DNA of 64,000 nucleotides from Sulfuriroseicoccus oceanibius (GCF_010681825.2 NZ_CP066776.1:3432489-3496488), one strand, 5' to 3'; shown: positions 30,389 through 39,810, numbered from the stretch's first letter. Translations and numbers: made by a program. Notes: a model not told the origin generated them from the letters alone.

Positions 30389-31117
30389 ATGGACGTCCAC
30401 GAATTGATACGCAGCTTCGATGATGAATTCTCGCGCATTGGCGCAAAGCGAGAGCAGTACGGGGACGTCTGCGGCTACCCGCTCGTAGCCTATCGGTTGG
30501 GCGATGGAGCACGCCGGGGCTATGTCTCCGCAGGAATGCACGGCGACGAACCAGCAGGCCCGCTCGCTCTACTGGAGCTCCTGCGAGAAGGTTTCTTCAA
30601 GCCCACTGGAATCAGCTGGGTGATTTGCCCGGTGCTGAACCCAACCGGCCTGGCTCTGGCACAAAGGGAAAACCATCAGGGAGAAGACCTGAACCGCGAC
30701 TACCTGAGCCGACGCACGGACGAGGTCGCAGGCCACGCTCGCTGGCTGGACGGCGCATCCTACGATTTCGCACTCTCATTGCACGAGGACTGGGAAAGCA
30801 CCGGCTTTTACTACTACGAGATCAATCAAGGCGAAGACTGCCCGGAGCGCTACGCTCTGATTTCGGCTGCGGTTGGAGAGGTCATGCAAATGGAACCCGA
30901 GCAGGTGATCGATGACCACAACGTACGAAAACCCGGATGGATCTACCACGAATGTGAACCAGACGAGCCGGAGCGATGGCCGGAAGCCATTTTCTTGGCA
31001 AAGATTGGCTGCCCTCTGTCATTCACATTCGAAACACCTAGCAGCGCTCCTCTGGAACTCAGAGTGCAGGCCCACAAGGCCGCGATGCGCTCTGCCTTGG
31101 CTGTTTGCTTGCCGTAG
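30389..31117 (+). CDS. M14-family zinc hydrolase (AstE/AspA-like)
   Basis: 242 residues from the ATG at 30389; a GTG at 30380 would add three. Zinc ligands are visible: His and Glu in AGMHGDEPAGPLALLELL and His in FALSLHEDWESTGFYYYE, with the NPTGLALAQREN and EDLNRDY segments between them. This matches the succinylglutamate desuccinylase/aspartoacylase branch of the M14 carboxypeptidase fold. The substrate is unknown. The lipoprotein gene follows 38 bases later. Confidence 0.82.
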   Translation: MDVHELIRSFDDEFSRIGAKREQYGDVCGYPLVAYRLGDGARRGYVSAGMHGDEPAGPLALLELLREGFFKPTGISWVICPVLNPTGLALAQRENHQGEDLNRDYLSRRTDEVAGHARWLDGASYDFALSLHEDWESTGFYYYEINQGEDCPERYALISAAVGEVMQMEPEQVIDDHNVRKPGWIYHECEPDEPERWPEAIFLAKIGCPLSFTFETPSSAPLELRVQAHKAAMRSALAVCLP

Positions 31118-31155
31118 AGACCCTGCAAAAAGCAGCACACAGCCAACCTGCCAGC

Positions 31156-31476
31156 ATGAAAATCAAACCACTAGTAGCGACAAGCGCTCTCGCCTTCGCT
31201 CTCTCCTCATGCTCGACGGTAAAGACTCTCTCTCCTGCTGAGTTCGAGAAGCAATACCATATTGCCGAAAGCAGTTACTCAAGCTCCATGAGTGACTACT
31301 GCGTGATCGGACAACGCCACAACCATGTGTTTCTCCACAGGCAAACCATGCGCATCCTCCCCCTCCTTTGGGGCCGCGAGGTTTACCGAAACCAAATCTA
31401 CATGTCACGCACCGGGCTTCTGAGCGATGACCTCAAAGCAGAGATCAACGCCAAATATCCCGAAGGTGAGTGGTAG
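31156..31476 (+). CDS. Small lipoprotein, hypothetical
   Basis: 106 residues beginning MKIKPLVATSALAFALSSCS, a signal with lipobox cysteine about residue 19. The short mature part has the segment HNHVFLHRQTMRILPLLWGR and an acidic end. No family is recognised. It follows the M14-like gene on the same strand. Confidence 0.65.
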   Translation: MKIKPLVATSALAFALSSCSTVKTLSPAEFEKQYHIAESSYSSSMSDYCVIGQRHNHVFLHRQTMRILPLLWGREVYRNQIYMSRTGLLSDDLKAEINAKYPEGEW

Positions 31477-31596
31477 CCTCTAACGTCGGCCGACGGCCAC
31501 CGTTCATACGGCGCCATTTCGCTCTGCCGGGATCCAATCAGTGCTTGCGGTAGCGGGCATATCCCCCCGCCACCGCCAATCACCTAAATGCAAAAC

Positions 31597-33051
31597 CTAC
31601 GCTCCTGGGGCGCGGGTGTGCCAATCGGTGGCGCGCTCGTAGGCGGCACCGACTTTGAGCAGAGTCTGCTCGTCGAATGGCTTGGCCATCAGCTGCAAGC
31701 CAACTGGAAGCGGCTTGCCGGCTTCTCGCTCGACAAATCCACATGGCTGGCTCATTGCCGGAATCCCCGCCAGGTTGGCCGAAATGGTGTAAATGTCCGC
31801 CAGGTACATCTGCAACGGATCCGCGGTCAGCGAGCCAGCTTCAAACGCAGGACCAGGCGAGGTCGGCCCGACAATGACGTCGACCTTTTCAAACGCTGCC
31901 TCAAAATCGCGGCGGAAGAGAGTACGCGCCTTCTGCGCCTGAAGGTAATAGGCATCGTAGTAACCGGAGCTGAGAACGTAGGTTCCCAGAAGAATGCGGC
32001 GTTTTACTTCCTCGCCAAACCCGAGCTCGCGGGTGCGGGTGTAGAGCTGGAGCAAGTCCGCCGGATCTTCCGCACGGTTGCCATAACGCACGCCATCGAA
32101 GCGTGCCAAGTTCGCAGACGCCTCAGCCGTAGCGATGATGTAGTAGGTCGCCACCGCGTATTCGGTGTGCGGGAGGGAAACTTCGACAATCTCTGCACCG
32201 AGCTCTTCGAGCTTGGCGATCGCAGCGTCCACCGATGCCTTCACATCGGCATCCAGACCTTCGCCAAAGAACTCCTTCGGCACGCCAACGCGAAGCCCGT
32301 TCAGATCACCATCGAGTCCTGCGGTGTAATCCGGCACATCGATCTGGGCCGACGTCGAGTCCTGGATGTCCGAGCCGGCCATGACATTGAGCATCAGCGC
32401 GGCATCTTCCACCGAGCGGGTCATTGGTCCGATCTGGTCGAGCGACGAGGCAAAGGCCACCAATCCGTAGCGCGACACGCGGCCGTAGCTCGGCTTGAGA
32501 CCGACAATACCATTGAACGCAGCCGGCTGACGGATCGAGCCACCCGTATCCGAGCCCAGTGCGGCAACGGCAGTGCGCGCACCAACCGCCGCTCCGGATC
32601 CACCGGACGACCCACCTGGCACGCGGTCGATATCCCACGGGTTGCGGGTCTCGCCGGTTGCGGAGTTTTCAGTAGTCGAGCCCATGGCGAACTCGTCCAT
32701 GTTTGTGCGGCCGAGCGGAATGGCACCCGCTGCGCGCAACTTGGCGATCACCGTCGCGTCGTACGGTGAGGTGTAGCCGCCGGTCAAAAGCTTCGATGCA
32801 CAACCGCAGCCCTGTCCTTTGACATTGATGTTGTCCTTGATCGCAATCGGGATACCACCGAGAGGCAGCGACAGATCCGCGTTTTCCGCCTCCGCCAGTG
32901 CCGCGTCGTAATCGAGGGACAAATAGCCTGTCACCCGTGGATCCGCAGCCTCATTGGCTTTGCGGATGTCGTTGATGATATCGGCCGGGGTGATCGTTCC
33001 TTCGACCAGCTTGGCGCGAAGATCGGTGATGGTGGAGGCTGCGAGCGACAT
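31597..33051 (-). CDS. gatA: Asp/Glu-tRNA(Asn/Gln) amidotransferase subunit A
   Basis: 484 residues, the usual GatA length. It releases ammonia from glutamine for transamidation of mischarged tRNA. The amidase Ser-cisSer-Lys triad is visible: Lys in IAIKDNINVKG and the GSSGGSGAAVGARTAVAALG loop followed by SDTGGSIRQPAAF. gatC lies 60 bases upstream on the same strand; gatB is not in the window, so the complex is split across the genome. Confidence 0.97.
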   Translation of the reverse strand: MSLAASTITDLRAKLVEGTITPADIINDIRKANEAADPRVTGYLSLDYDAALAEAENADLSLPLGGIPIAIKDNINVKGQGCGCASKLLTGGYTSPYDATVIAKLRAAGAIPLGRTNMDEFAMGSTTENSATGETRNPWDIDRVPGGSSGGSGAAVGARTAVAALGSDTGGSIRQPAAFNGIVGLKPSYGRVSRYGLVAFASSLDQIGPMTRSVEDAALMLNVMAGSDIQDSTSAQIDVPDYTAGLDGDLNGLRVGVPKEFFGEGLDADVKASVDAAIAKLEELGAEIVEVSLPHTEYAVATYYIIATAEASANLARFDGVRYGNRAEDPADLLQLYTRTRELGFGEEVKRRILLGTYVLSSGYYDAYYLQAQKARTLFRRDFEAAFEKVDVIVGPTSPGPAFEAGSLTADPLQMYLADIYTISANLAGIPAMSQPCGFVEREAGKPLPVGLQLMAKPFDEQTLLKVGAAYERATDWHTRAPGA

Positions 33052-33111
33052 GAGTAGGGAAATCGATAAAAGGTAAGAAAAATCAGTGAGGACCAGTCAG
33101 CAGAGGGGGGC

Positions 33112-33399
33112 TTATTCAATCACGCGTGGCACCACGATCTGATCGCGTGCGCTCTGTGGTGCGTTTTGGACCACCGCCTCAGTACCCATCCCCGGACGAG
33201 GCTCATCTTCGCGCAACGCCGTGTGCACCGTGCCCGCATGATCGGTCGGCGGCACATCGCTGAGATCCAATTCGGAGAGCTTCTCCACATAGCCAACCAC
33301 CTTTTCCAGCTGTGACTCAAACAGTTGCACCTCGTCATCAGTCAGCTCCAAACGAGCGAGCTTCGCGGTGTGGTGGATATCAATGCGGTCGTTGGCCAT
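33112..33399 (-). CDS. gatC: Asp/Glu-tRNA(Asn/Gln) amidotransferase subunit C
   Basis: 95 residues with the GatC patterns IDIHHTAKLARLELTDDE and LSELDLSDVPPTDH, and the late AVVQNAPQSARDQIVVPRVI with its FxVP-like end. It stabilises the GatA-GatB pair. It is transcribed ahead of gatA. Confidence 0.95.
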   Translation of the reverse strand: MANDRIDIHHTAKLARLELTDDEVQLFESQLEKVVGYVEKLSELDLSDVPPTDHAGTVHTALREDEPRPGMGTEAVVQNAPQSARDQIVVPRVIE

Positions 33400-33600
33400 G
33401 GCTCTCTGCGGGAAATTTGAGGTTCACTAAGGGTGAGTAGACAGGTAGAAACGATCGCACTAAAGATCAACCCGCGAATTCACCCGCCGCCGGAAATCGG
33501 GTCGCAGCCCTGACAAAAGTGTCACTTGGCGATTGGCGTGACATCCCACACCCTGTTCGCGGTGTTCCAGCAGGCGCACCAAAACGAGAAACCTACCGCT

Positions 33601-34284
33601 ATGTCACGCATCCTCATCGTCGACGACGAACCAGATCTGGTCGATCTCCTGACCTTCAACATCGAAAGTGCGGGCCACACCGTGGCAACCGCCAGCAATG
33701 GCCTCGAAGCCCTCGAAGCCATGGACAAGTCGCGTCCGGATGCTGTGCTGCTCGATATGATGATGCCGCACATGGATGGAATCGCCACCCTCAAGGAGAT
33801 GCGCAAGCGCCCTGGGTTTGCCGGCATTCCCGTGATCATGCTCACCGCCCGCTCCGCCGTGGAAGACCGCATCAAAGGCTTCGAGTCCGGTGCCGATGAC
33901 TACCTGAGCAAACCATTCGATTCAAAAGAACTGCAACTCCGTCTGGCCGCCGTACTGCGTCGCACCGAAGGCGATGGCGGCTCACCAGACATCCTCGAAG
34001 TCGGCTCGTTCCGCCTCGACCGCGAAACCCTCCGCCTCGACCTCGACAACCAGGTCGTCGATCTCACCGCCACCGAGTTCAAGCTCGTGCTTTTGTTGAT
34101 GCAACACGAAGGCGAAGTGCAGGAGCGCGACCACCTGCTGCGCCAAGTCTGGGGATACCGCGACTCCACGCTCACCCGCACGCTCGACACACACATCAAA
34201 CGCCTGCGCGAAAAGATTGGCGAATACGCCGAGCACATCGAAACGGTCCGCGGTGTCGGCTACGTATTCCACGCTGAAGTTTAA
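33601..34284 (+). CDS. phoB: PhoB-like response regulator
   Basis: 227 residues from the ATG at 33601 (an upstream in-frame start at 33526 lacks conservation). It has an N-terminal receiver domain (ILIVDDEPDLV, phosphorylation site in DAVLLDMMMPHMDG, GADDYLSKPF with the Lys) and a C-terminal OmpR/PhoB winged HTH (LTATEFKLVLLLMQHEGEVQ, TLTRTLDTHIKRLREKIG). It pairs with the histidine kinase gene that begins 94 bases downstream, so a phosphate-starvation system is the likely role; the effector name is by similarity. Confidence 0.88.
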   Translation: MSRILIVDDEPDLVDLLTFNIESAGHTVATASNGLEALEAMDKSRPDAVLLDMMMPHMDGIATLKEMRKRPGFAGIPVIMLTARSAVEDRIKGFESGADDYLSKPFDSKELQLRLAAVLRRTEGDGGSPDILEVGSFRLDRETLRLDLDNQVVDLTATEFKLVLLLMQHEGEVQERDHLLRQVWGYRDSTLTRTLDTHIKRLREKIGEYAEHIETVRGVGYVFHAEV

Positions 34285-34377
34285 TTCCCCCGCAGCTTCA
34301 GTCTCCGCCGCCCGCGCACGATCACGTGACGGCCGGCGGATTTTTGCTACCTTCAGCAAGACTACGCTAATCCCTCC

Positions 34378-35613
34378 ATGATCGCAGGCAGCCCCATCGA
34401 CTCCGCAACCTTTGTCATCGGCCTATTGGTCGGCGGCGCCATTGCGGCATTGTTCCGTTGGGCCCGGGAGACCCCGGAGAACAAAAAGGACACGAAGGAA
34501 GAACGGCAGCCCGCCCGCCCGTCGGACCAGGTCAATTTCACCACCCTTTCTGAAACTCTGGACCTCCTGCAAGAGGCGGTGATGCTCGTTGATCCGGACG
34601 ATCTGGCCGTCGTCTACGCCAACAAGCGATGCGATCGCTTTTTCCGCACCAGTAATGAAATCACCGGCCGGCCGTTGCTCGACGTCTGCCGGTCCCACCA
34701 ACTTCTCGAGCTGACCCAAAAAGCCATCACCTCAGGCAGCTCCGTGAAAGAAAAGCTCGGTGCGGCAGAGGACGACTCCCGCTTTTGGACCGTCTACATC
34801 ACACTTGGCACGTCTCCGAAACCGGAGGATCCAAGCGCACCGAAGCCTCTCGTTCGCATCGTCATCCGCGACGATACCGAGCAAATCCGCACCGAGCAGA
34901 TCCGGCGCGAGTTCATCGCCAACGCCTCCCACGAACTGCGCACCCCCATCACCATCATCTCCGGCTACATCGACAACCTGCTCGATGGCGCCATCAACCG
35001 CCCGGAACTCGCCACCAAGTTCCTCAAGGTCGCACGCAAACACAGCCACCGCACCAACCGGCTGATCGAAGACATGCTCACCATTTCCAAACTGGAGTCA
35101 GGCCAGATTGGACAAATCACCTCGGAGCGCTTCTCTCTTGCCCGCTGCGCGGAACACGTCATCGATCAACTCCAACCGATCATCGACGCCCAATCGGCGA
35201 CCGTCACCATTGAGACCGACCCCGAGTCCGAATTCATCGTCGGCGACCGCTTCTACTGGGATCAGATCATCTTCAACCTGACGGAGAACGCCCTGAAGAA
35301 CAACCCCACCCAGCCAATCGACGTCAAGATCAGCACCCGTATCGAAGACGAACACCACGTGGTTGAGGTGACTGACAACGGCGTCGGCATCCCACTCAGC
35401 TCACAGCCTTTCATCTTCAAACGCTTCTACCGCGTCCAGAAGGATCACTCACAAACGATCAAAGGCACCGGCCTCGGGCTCTCCATCGTCAAACGCGCCG
35501 TGGAAGCGCATGGCGGCTCCATCGAAGTCGACAGTGTGCCGCACCAGCACACCACATTCCGCGTCCTGCTTCCGCACACACACACTGAAGAGAGCGCCCC
35601 CCCGATCTCATAG
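34378..35613 (+). CDS. phoR: Sensor histidine kinase, PhoR-like
   Basis: 411 residues: an N-terminal membrane segment (FVIGLLVGGAIAALF), a PAS-like sensor part (LQEAVMLVDPDDLAVVYANK), the DHp helix with the phospho-histidine in FIANASHELRTPITIISG, and a catalytic domain with NLTENALKNNP (N box), VTDNGVGIP (G1) and GTGLGLSIVKRAVEAHGGS (G2). It likely phosphorylates the adjacent PhoB-like regulator. Only one membrane segment is visible, so there is little periplasmic sensing domain, as in many PhoR proteins. Confidence 0.9.
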   Translation: MIAGSPIDSATFVIGLLVGGAIAALFRWARETPENKKDTKEERQPARPSDQVNFTTLSETLDLLQEAVMLVDPDDLAVVYANKRCDRFFRTSNEITGRPLLDVCRSHQLLELTQKAITSGSSVKEKLGAAEDDSRFWTVYITLGTSPKPEDPSAPKPLVRIVIRDDTEQIRTEQIRREFIANASHELRTPITIISGYIDNLLDGAINRPELATKFLKVARKHSHRTNRLIEDMLTISKLESGQIGQITSERFSLARCAEHVIDQLQPIIDAQSATVTIETDPESEFIVGDRFYWDQIIFNLTENALKNNPTQPIDVKISTRIEDEHHVVEVTDNGVGIPLSSQPFIFKRFYRVQKDHSQTIKGTGLGLSIVKRAVEAHGGSIEVDSVPHQHTTFRVLLPHTHTEESAPPIS

Positions 35614-35813
35614 GAATGCGGGATGCCTTCGTCGAGGAATCAGTCGAGGGACTGCATTCGCGACTCAAGGGGCGGAACACGCAATGTTCGCTGCGCTCCG
35701 ATTCCGATAGCGTGGCGACAGCGAGGCGCGGACCGCGCTGGGCGTTGCAAGTGTATTGCAGATCAAGAGTCAATCAGCCTTTTCCACGCCCCACTCTTCC
35801 CTGAAGGGTAAAT

Positions 35814-35847
35814 GCAAACCAGCCCAGGGTGACGGGAGCCTCAGGCG
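35814..35847 (+). repeat. Direct repeat copy 1
   Basis: Starts GCAAACCAGCCCAGGGTGAC and ends GGAGCCTCAGGCG; it is near-identical to 36219-36251 apart from a one-base gap and about three substitutions. A CCCTGAAGGG palindrome lies just before it (35801-ish). Confidence 0.65.
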
Positions 35848-36218
35848 ACCACACCCTAGGTAACCCGCCCCATAACCTCGGCCAAGCGTGCGGCGCAGAT
35901 CCACCAATCCCAGCCGCCCGCAGGCCCTCGGGCAGCTCCGACAAAACAACCTCATCCCTTTTCCGTGGCTTTTTTTGCCTCTTCGTGGCCATCCCTACCG
36001 GCTCCGCCTCCAATCAAAAGCAGCGATTCTCGCCGCACTCCCATACCTCCGCAACCTCGCTTTGGGTCTTGAGGTCTTTCCGTGAGCCCGTCCTATCCGC
36101 GACTCCGATTGGGATATCGATATCGATGAGGAGCCCCAAAGCCACTGCACCTCCGACCCAGTCGCCAAGCTCCATCCATAGTGCACAGCCAGACCGCTCC
36201 ATCTCTTGATAGGAGATC

Positions 36219-36251
36219 GCAAACCAGCTCGGGTGACGAGAGCCTCAGGCG
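36219..36251 (+). repeat. Direct repeat copy 2
   Basis: Starts GCAAACCAGCTCGGGTGACG and ends AGAGCCTCAGGCG. Same orientation as copy 1, about 405 bases away. Likely two members of a dispersed intergenic family. Confidence 0.65.
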
Positions 36252-36360
36252 CCCCCCTGGGACACGCGCACCAAACCAATCCAGCAGATCGCGCGATTTG
36301 ACCCGACCTCAACACCTGCCCACTAGCCGCCCTCCAAGCGCCGCGACACAATACACCAGG

Positions 36361-36921
36361 CTACTCCTCGACAGCCGAGGGCTCGGTCATTTTCAGCAAA
36401 GCTTCCAAATGCTCGAAGTGAATCGGCTTACGCAACATGGTCACCGGACCCGCCTGCATGATCCGCCACAGCACCTCTCCGTCCGGATGACCGCTGATCA
36501 CAAACAAAGGCACATCCGGGTGGCTCTTGCGGATCCTCGTGTATAACTCGTCGCCGGCCAGATCAGGTTGGTTCAAGTCGAGCAGGATCAAGTCCGGCTG
36601 GTTCACCGCCAACTGCCCGATCGCCTCTTCGGCGTTCTTCACCAGCACCGGTGCGACTCCGGACTTCGTCAAATACTGCCCCACCATCACCCGCATCGCC
36701 TCATCCGTGTCAATCAACATGACCGAACGCTCGCGAGGTTCCTCTTTCTTCAAAATATCACGGTCGAGGAGCTTGCGCTTGATTCGCCAACGCCCACCGA
36801 TCTGCACTGCTGGCAACTGCTGCCTCTGAACCAGGTAATATACCGTCGGTAAGGGAATCCTAAGGTATTGAGACGTCTCCTTGACCGTCATCAAATCGGG
36901 CAATTCTTCGTTTTCAGCCAT
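36361..36921 (-). CDS. Excisionase-type HTH fused to a receiver domain
   Basis: 186 residues from the ATG at 36921 (further in-frame starts at 36948 and 36990). An N-terminal MerR/excisionase-like HTH (LMTVKETSQYLRIPLPTVYY, then LPAVQIGGRWRIKRKLLD) precedes a receiver domain: an acidic pocket in VMLIDTDEAMR, the phosphorylation site in LILLDLNQPDLAGDE, and the Lys in TMLRKPIHFEHL. The DNA-binding part is before the receiver, the reverse of the usual order. It is probably a phosphorylation-controlled regulator or a phospho-relay target, partner kinase unknown. A 13-base palindrome upstream may be its operator. Confidence 0.82.
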   Translation of the reverse strand: MAENEELPDLMTVKETSQYLRIPLPTVYYLVQRQQLPAVQIGGRWRIKRKLLDRDILKKEEPRERSVMLIDTDEAMRVMVGQYLTKSGVAPVLVKNAEEAIGQLAVNQPDLILLDLNQPDLAGDELYTRIRKSHPDVPLFVISGHPDGEVLWRIMQAGPVTMLRKPIHFEHLEALLKMTEPSAVEE

Positions 36922-36997
36922 GCGTGTTGTGAGAGTTGAGGATTCCATTCCCCACTTGTTACGCCGGAGAACATTAGCGGGACGCAACACATCTAGA

Positions 36998-37010
36998 AAT
37001 TCTTAGAATT
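36998..37010. promoter_or_regulatory. 13-base palindrome, possible operator
   Basis: AATTCT and AGAATT with one base between, a perfect dyad, lies about 77 bases upstream of the chosen start of the HTH-receiver gene. It sits in a short AT-rich patch between that gene and mutL. Confidence 0.35.
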
Positions 37011-37114
37011 CCCGTAATCCCCACAACAATAATGGCTCACACCATCAGATCAAACAATGTTTACCCCAATCGCAAATCAAGACTCTCCCGCCTGAATAGA
37101 CCTCCAACTCCGGC

Positions 37115-39055
37115 TCAGCGGCCAAAGCGGCGCGCCAGCTCGGCAAACCCGATATGCACCAACGTCGGCCGCCCCTGCGGACAACAATAAGGCATCCGGC
37201 ACCCGAACAAACGCTCCGCCAGCTGCGCTGCGCCAGCCGCATCCAGTGCGGTATCGACCGAAGCTCCTCCGCCAAGCTCGAACTCGCGGGCGAGCACCCG
37301 CGCGACACCGACCTGCAGCTTGCGACGCTCGCCATCCGACGGAGCGCCCACAGCGCCGCGCCTGACATCACCAACGGTTGCAAAAACCTGGCGGATCACA
37401 TCCGCTGCATTCACCTGCTTCACACCGGCCGGCAGAGAACTTACCTTGAACGTACGCGCACCGAACTCCTCAATCTCGAAGCCGACCGCACACAACTCGT
37501 CGAGCACCTCGACAATCGTCTCGTATTCTTCCTGCTCGGTTTCCAATGTCACCGGCAACAACAGACGCTGAGACGCCGACTCATCAGCTCCCTCCGGTTG
37601 CTCGTCGGCCAACTGCTCATAGACAATCCGCTCGCGTGCGGCACGCACATGCAGAAGCGCCAGCCCCTCATCGGTTTCATAGAGGACGTAGCCGTCTGCC
37701 AGCACAGACAGAAAGACAAAATCATCCGGGATCCCGGCATTGGAGTCCAAATCATCGTCCGCACCTTCCTCCGGCCCGGCTGCAGCCTGAGCGACGGGTG
37801 TGGTTTTTTTGTTCCGAAGCTCGTTGGCAGCCGCCACGACATCGTCGACCACCGGTTGCATCTCAGGCTGCGTCACACGCGGCTTGATCGACTCCGTACT
37901 CAGCTTGAATGCAGGACGTGCTGGTGCCGGGCGGGCCGTCTTGGGTGCCTCGGCCGAGGGGGGCGCCGGTGTCAGCCGCACTGCAGGAGACGCTGGCTTT
38001 TTCGCGGGAGCCGGTGCCTTGGACGGTGCGACCTCGATCGCATCGGCACCGCTTTCGGCTCCGGACGGATTCTCCAATGAAGCCACCAACGCATCATAAA
38101 CCGCACGCTCAACCGCACCGGTCTTCTGGAAGCGCACCTCTTTCTTCGCCGGGTGCACGTTGATATCGAAGCTTCCTGCAGGAAGTTCTAGAAACAAGAA
38201 AGCCAGCGGATGCCCGTCCCGCTCGACCAGCCCGCGGTACGCCTCTTTGATCGCACGGAACAAGACCGAGTTCTCCACCGGCCGGCCATTCAAAAAGACC
38301 CACTGCATGCGTCGGTTCGGACGGCTCACTCCAGGGCGGCTCATCACACCGGTGACTTTGATCCCGGCGTTTTCAAAAGGCTCCATCTCGAACAACCCGC
38401 CTGCAATTTCATCGCCGACCAACCCGCGCACACGTTCCCACTGGTCCCCCGTCGCCGGCAGATCCAACGAGACTCTTCCGTCACGCACCAGGCGGAACGC
38501 GACTTTTGGGTGAGCAATCGCGTGCAAGCGCACCTGCTGGTCAATGTGACCAAACTCCGTGTTCTCTGTTTTCAGGAACTTGCGCCGCGCCGGCACATTC
38601 ACAAAGAGTGACCGCACCTCGACCGACGTGCCCGGAGCACATCCGTCGTCGCGCACCTCGACCAGGCGACCTCCGTCCACTTCCACGCACGTGCCATTGA
38701 GCGCTCCGTGTTCGCAGGTGCGCAGCTTGAAGCGCGAGACACTTGCCACACTCGGCAACGCTTCACCACGGAACCCAAGCGTACTCACCGTCACCAGATC
38801 CTCTGCAGTTTTGATCTTACTGGTGGCGTGGCGCTCGATACACATCACCGCGTCGTCGCGGGTCATTCCGGCGCCATTGTCGGTCACCCGGATCAACCCG
38901 GCACCACCCTTACCAATCTGCACTTCAATGGATGTCGCCCCAGCATCGAGTGCGTTATCGAGCAGTTCGCGCACAACCGAAGCCGGACGCTCAACGACCT
39001 CACCGGCAGCCACTTGGCTCGCCAATGTATCAGGCATGACGGCAATTTTTCCCAT
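37115..39055 (-). CDS. mutL: DNA mismatch repair protein MutL
   Basis: 646 residues. The GHKL ATPase domain is complete: VVRELLDNALDAGATSIEVQ (motif I), VTDNGAGMTRDD (II) and STLGFRGEALPSVASV (III). A long Ala/Pro-rich linker (about 345-420) leads to the dimerisation domain. In that domain the usual DQHA(x)2E(x)4E endonuclease motif is replaced by LLHVRAARERIVYEQL, and the usual CPHGRP reads CPQGRP. The zinc-site and nuclease ligands therefore seem lost. The protein may act as a matchmaker only, as in E. coli, where MutH cuts. No MutS or MutH gene is adjacent. Confidence 0.93.
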   Translation of the reverse strand: MGKIAVMPDTLASQVAAGEVVERPASVVRELLDNALDAGATSIEVQIGKGGAGLIRVTDNGAGMTRDDAVMCIERHATSKIKTAEDLVTVSTLGFRGEALPSVASVSRFKLRTCEHGALNGTCVEVDGGRLVEVRDDGCAPGTSVEVRSLFVNVPARRKFLKTENTEFGHIDQQVRLHAIAHPKVAFRLVRDGRVSLDLPATGDQWERVRGLVGDEIAGGLFEMEPFENAGIKVTGVMSRPGVSRPNRRMQWVFLNGRPVENSVLFRAIKEAYRGLVERDGHPLAFLFLELPAGSFDINVHPAKKEVRFQKTGAVERAVYDALVASLENPSGAESGADAIEVAPSKAPAPAKKPASPAVRLTPAPPSAEAPKTARPAPARPAFKLSTESIKPRVTQPEMQPVVDDVVAAANELRNKKTTPVAQAAAGPEEGADDDLDSNAGIPDDFVFLSVLADGYVLYETDEGLALLHVRAARERIVYEQLADEQPEGADESASQRLLLPVTLETEQEEYETIVEVLDELCAVGFEIEEFGARTFKVSSLPAGVKQVNAADVIRQVFATVGDVRRGAVGAPSDGERRKLQVGVARVLAREFELGGGASVDTALDAAGAAQLAERLFGCRMPYCCPQGRPTLVHIGFAELARRFGR

Positions 39056-39188
39056 GGATCTCAGACTGGAAGTGATAATGTTCTCGTGGTAGTGAATCGC
39101 CGACTACCACGCGCGAGGCGCATGTTGCCGCCTCACCGATCCCCCCGCAAGCGCGGATCTCATCGAACCGATCCTCCCCCGAACCATT

Positions 39189-39605
39189 ATGATCACCATT
39201 TCCCCACGAGCCGTCGAAGAATTGCAGTCGATCAAAGCCTCGAAAAACGCACCGGACAACCACGGTCTCCGCATTCTCGTCCAAAAGGGCGGATGCGCCG
39301 GCATGCAGTACGGCATGAAGTTCGACGCCCCCGCCACCGATGACGACATCACCGAAGCCGACGGCGTGCGCGTTCTCATCGATCCCCAAAGCCTGCCTTA
39401 CCTCAAAGGTTGCGTTCTCGACTTCTCCGACGCCCTCTCCGACAGCGGCTTCAAAATCAACAACCCGAACGCCGAACGCAGCTGCGGATGCGGCTCATCC
39501 TTTGAACCAACCCAAACCACGGCCGAAGCCAACGCCACCCCGCCGACCGACCCCGAAATCGAAGCACTGGAATGCACTCCTGATGAGGAGGATACGCAAT
39601 CGTGA
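39189..39605 (+). CDS. HesB/IscA A-type iron-sulfur carrier
   Basis: 138 residues. The three cluster cysteines are placed as expected: QKGGCAGMQYG near residue 36, and SCGCGSSF near residue 99. It carries nascent iron-sulfur clusters to target proteins. A 35-residue acidic tail after the conserved domain is unusual. It is divergent from mutL; no isc/suf genes are adjacent. Confidence 0.9.
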   Translation: MITISPRAVEELQSIKASKNAPDNHGLRILVQKGGCAGMQYGMKFDAPATDDDITEADGVRVLIDPQSLPYLKGCVLDFSDALSDSGFKINNPNAERSCGCGSSFEPTQTTAEANATPPTDPEIEALECTPDEEDTQS

Positions 39606-39810
39606 CGACGCCAGATCCGCAGCGGGATGCATAATTTTCAAAATATTTTCCGCTGCGTGAAAGAGGGGTTGCCCGACGTGCGAATTGTGATCCATACAAG
39701 CGTCTGACAGATCTCCGTATTGCCTTGACAATCCAAGCAGTTAGAGAGAAACAATCCTTGGGCGTTCAGCCGCCCGCCACTATGACCCCTCTCCCCGCCT
39801 GCCCCGATTC

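Larger units (their letters stand above)
35614..36360. other. 747-bp convergent intergenic region with a repeated motif
   Basis: It lies between the convergent phoR and HTH-receiver genes. I find no gene with support: a minus-strand frame of 79 codons across 35774-36013 follows the repeat and has low complexity. The region carries two direct copies of a 33-34 base motif (separate entries). The first 150 bases are rich in short palindromes with GCGGACCGCGC. Confidence 0.6.

Noticed and set aside
35614..35770. Second copy of the 203-bp alr-side element
   Set aside because: Short GC palindromes look similar (GCGGACCGCGC versus GCGAACCGCGATGC), but the ends and overall sequence do not match.
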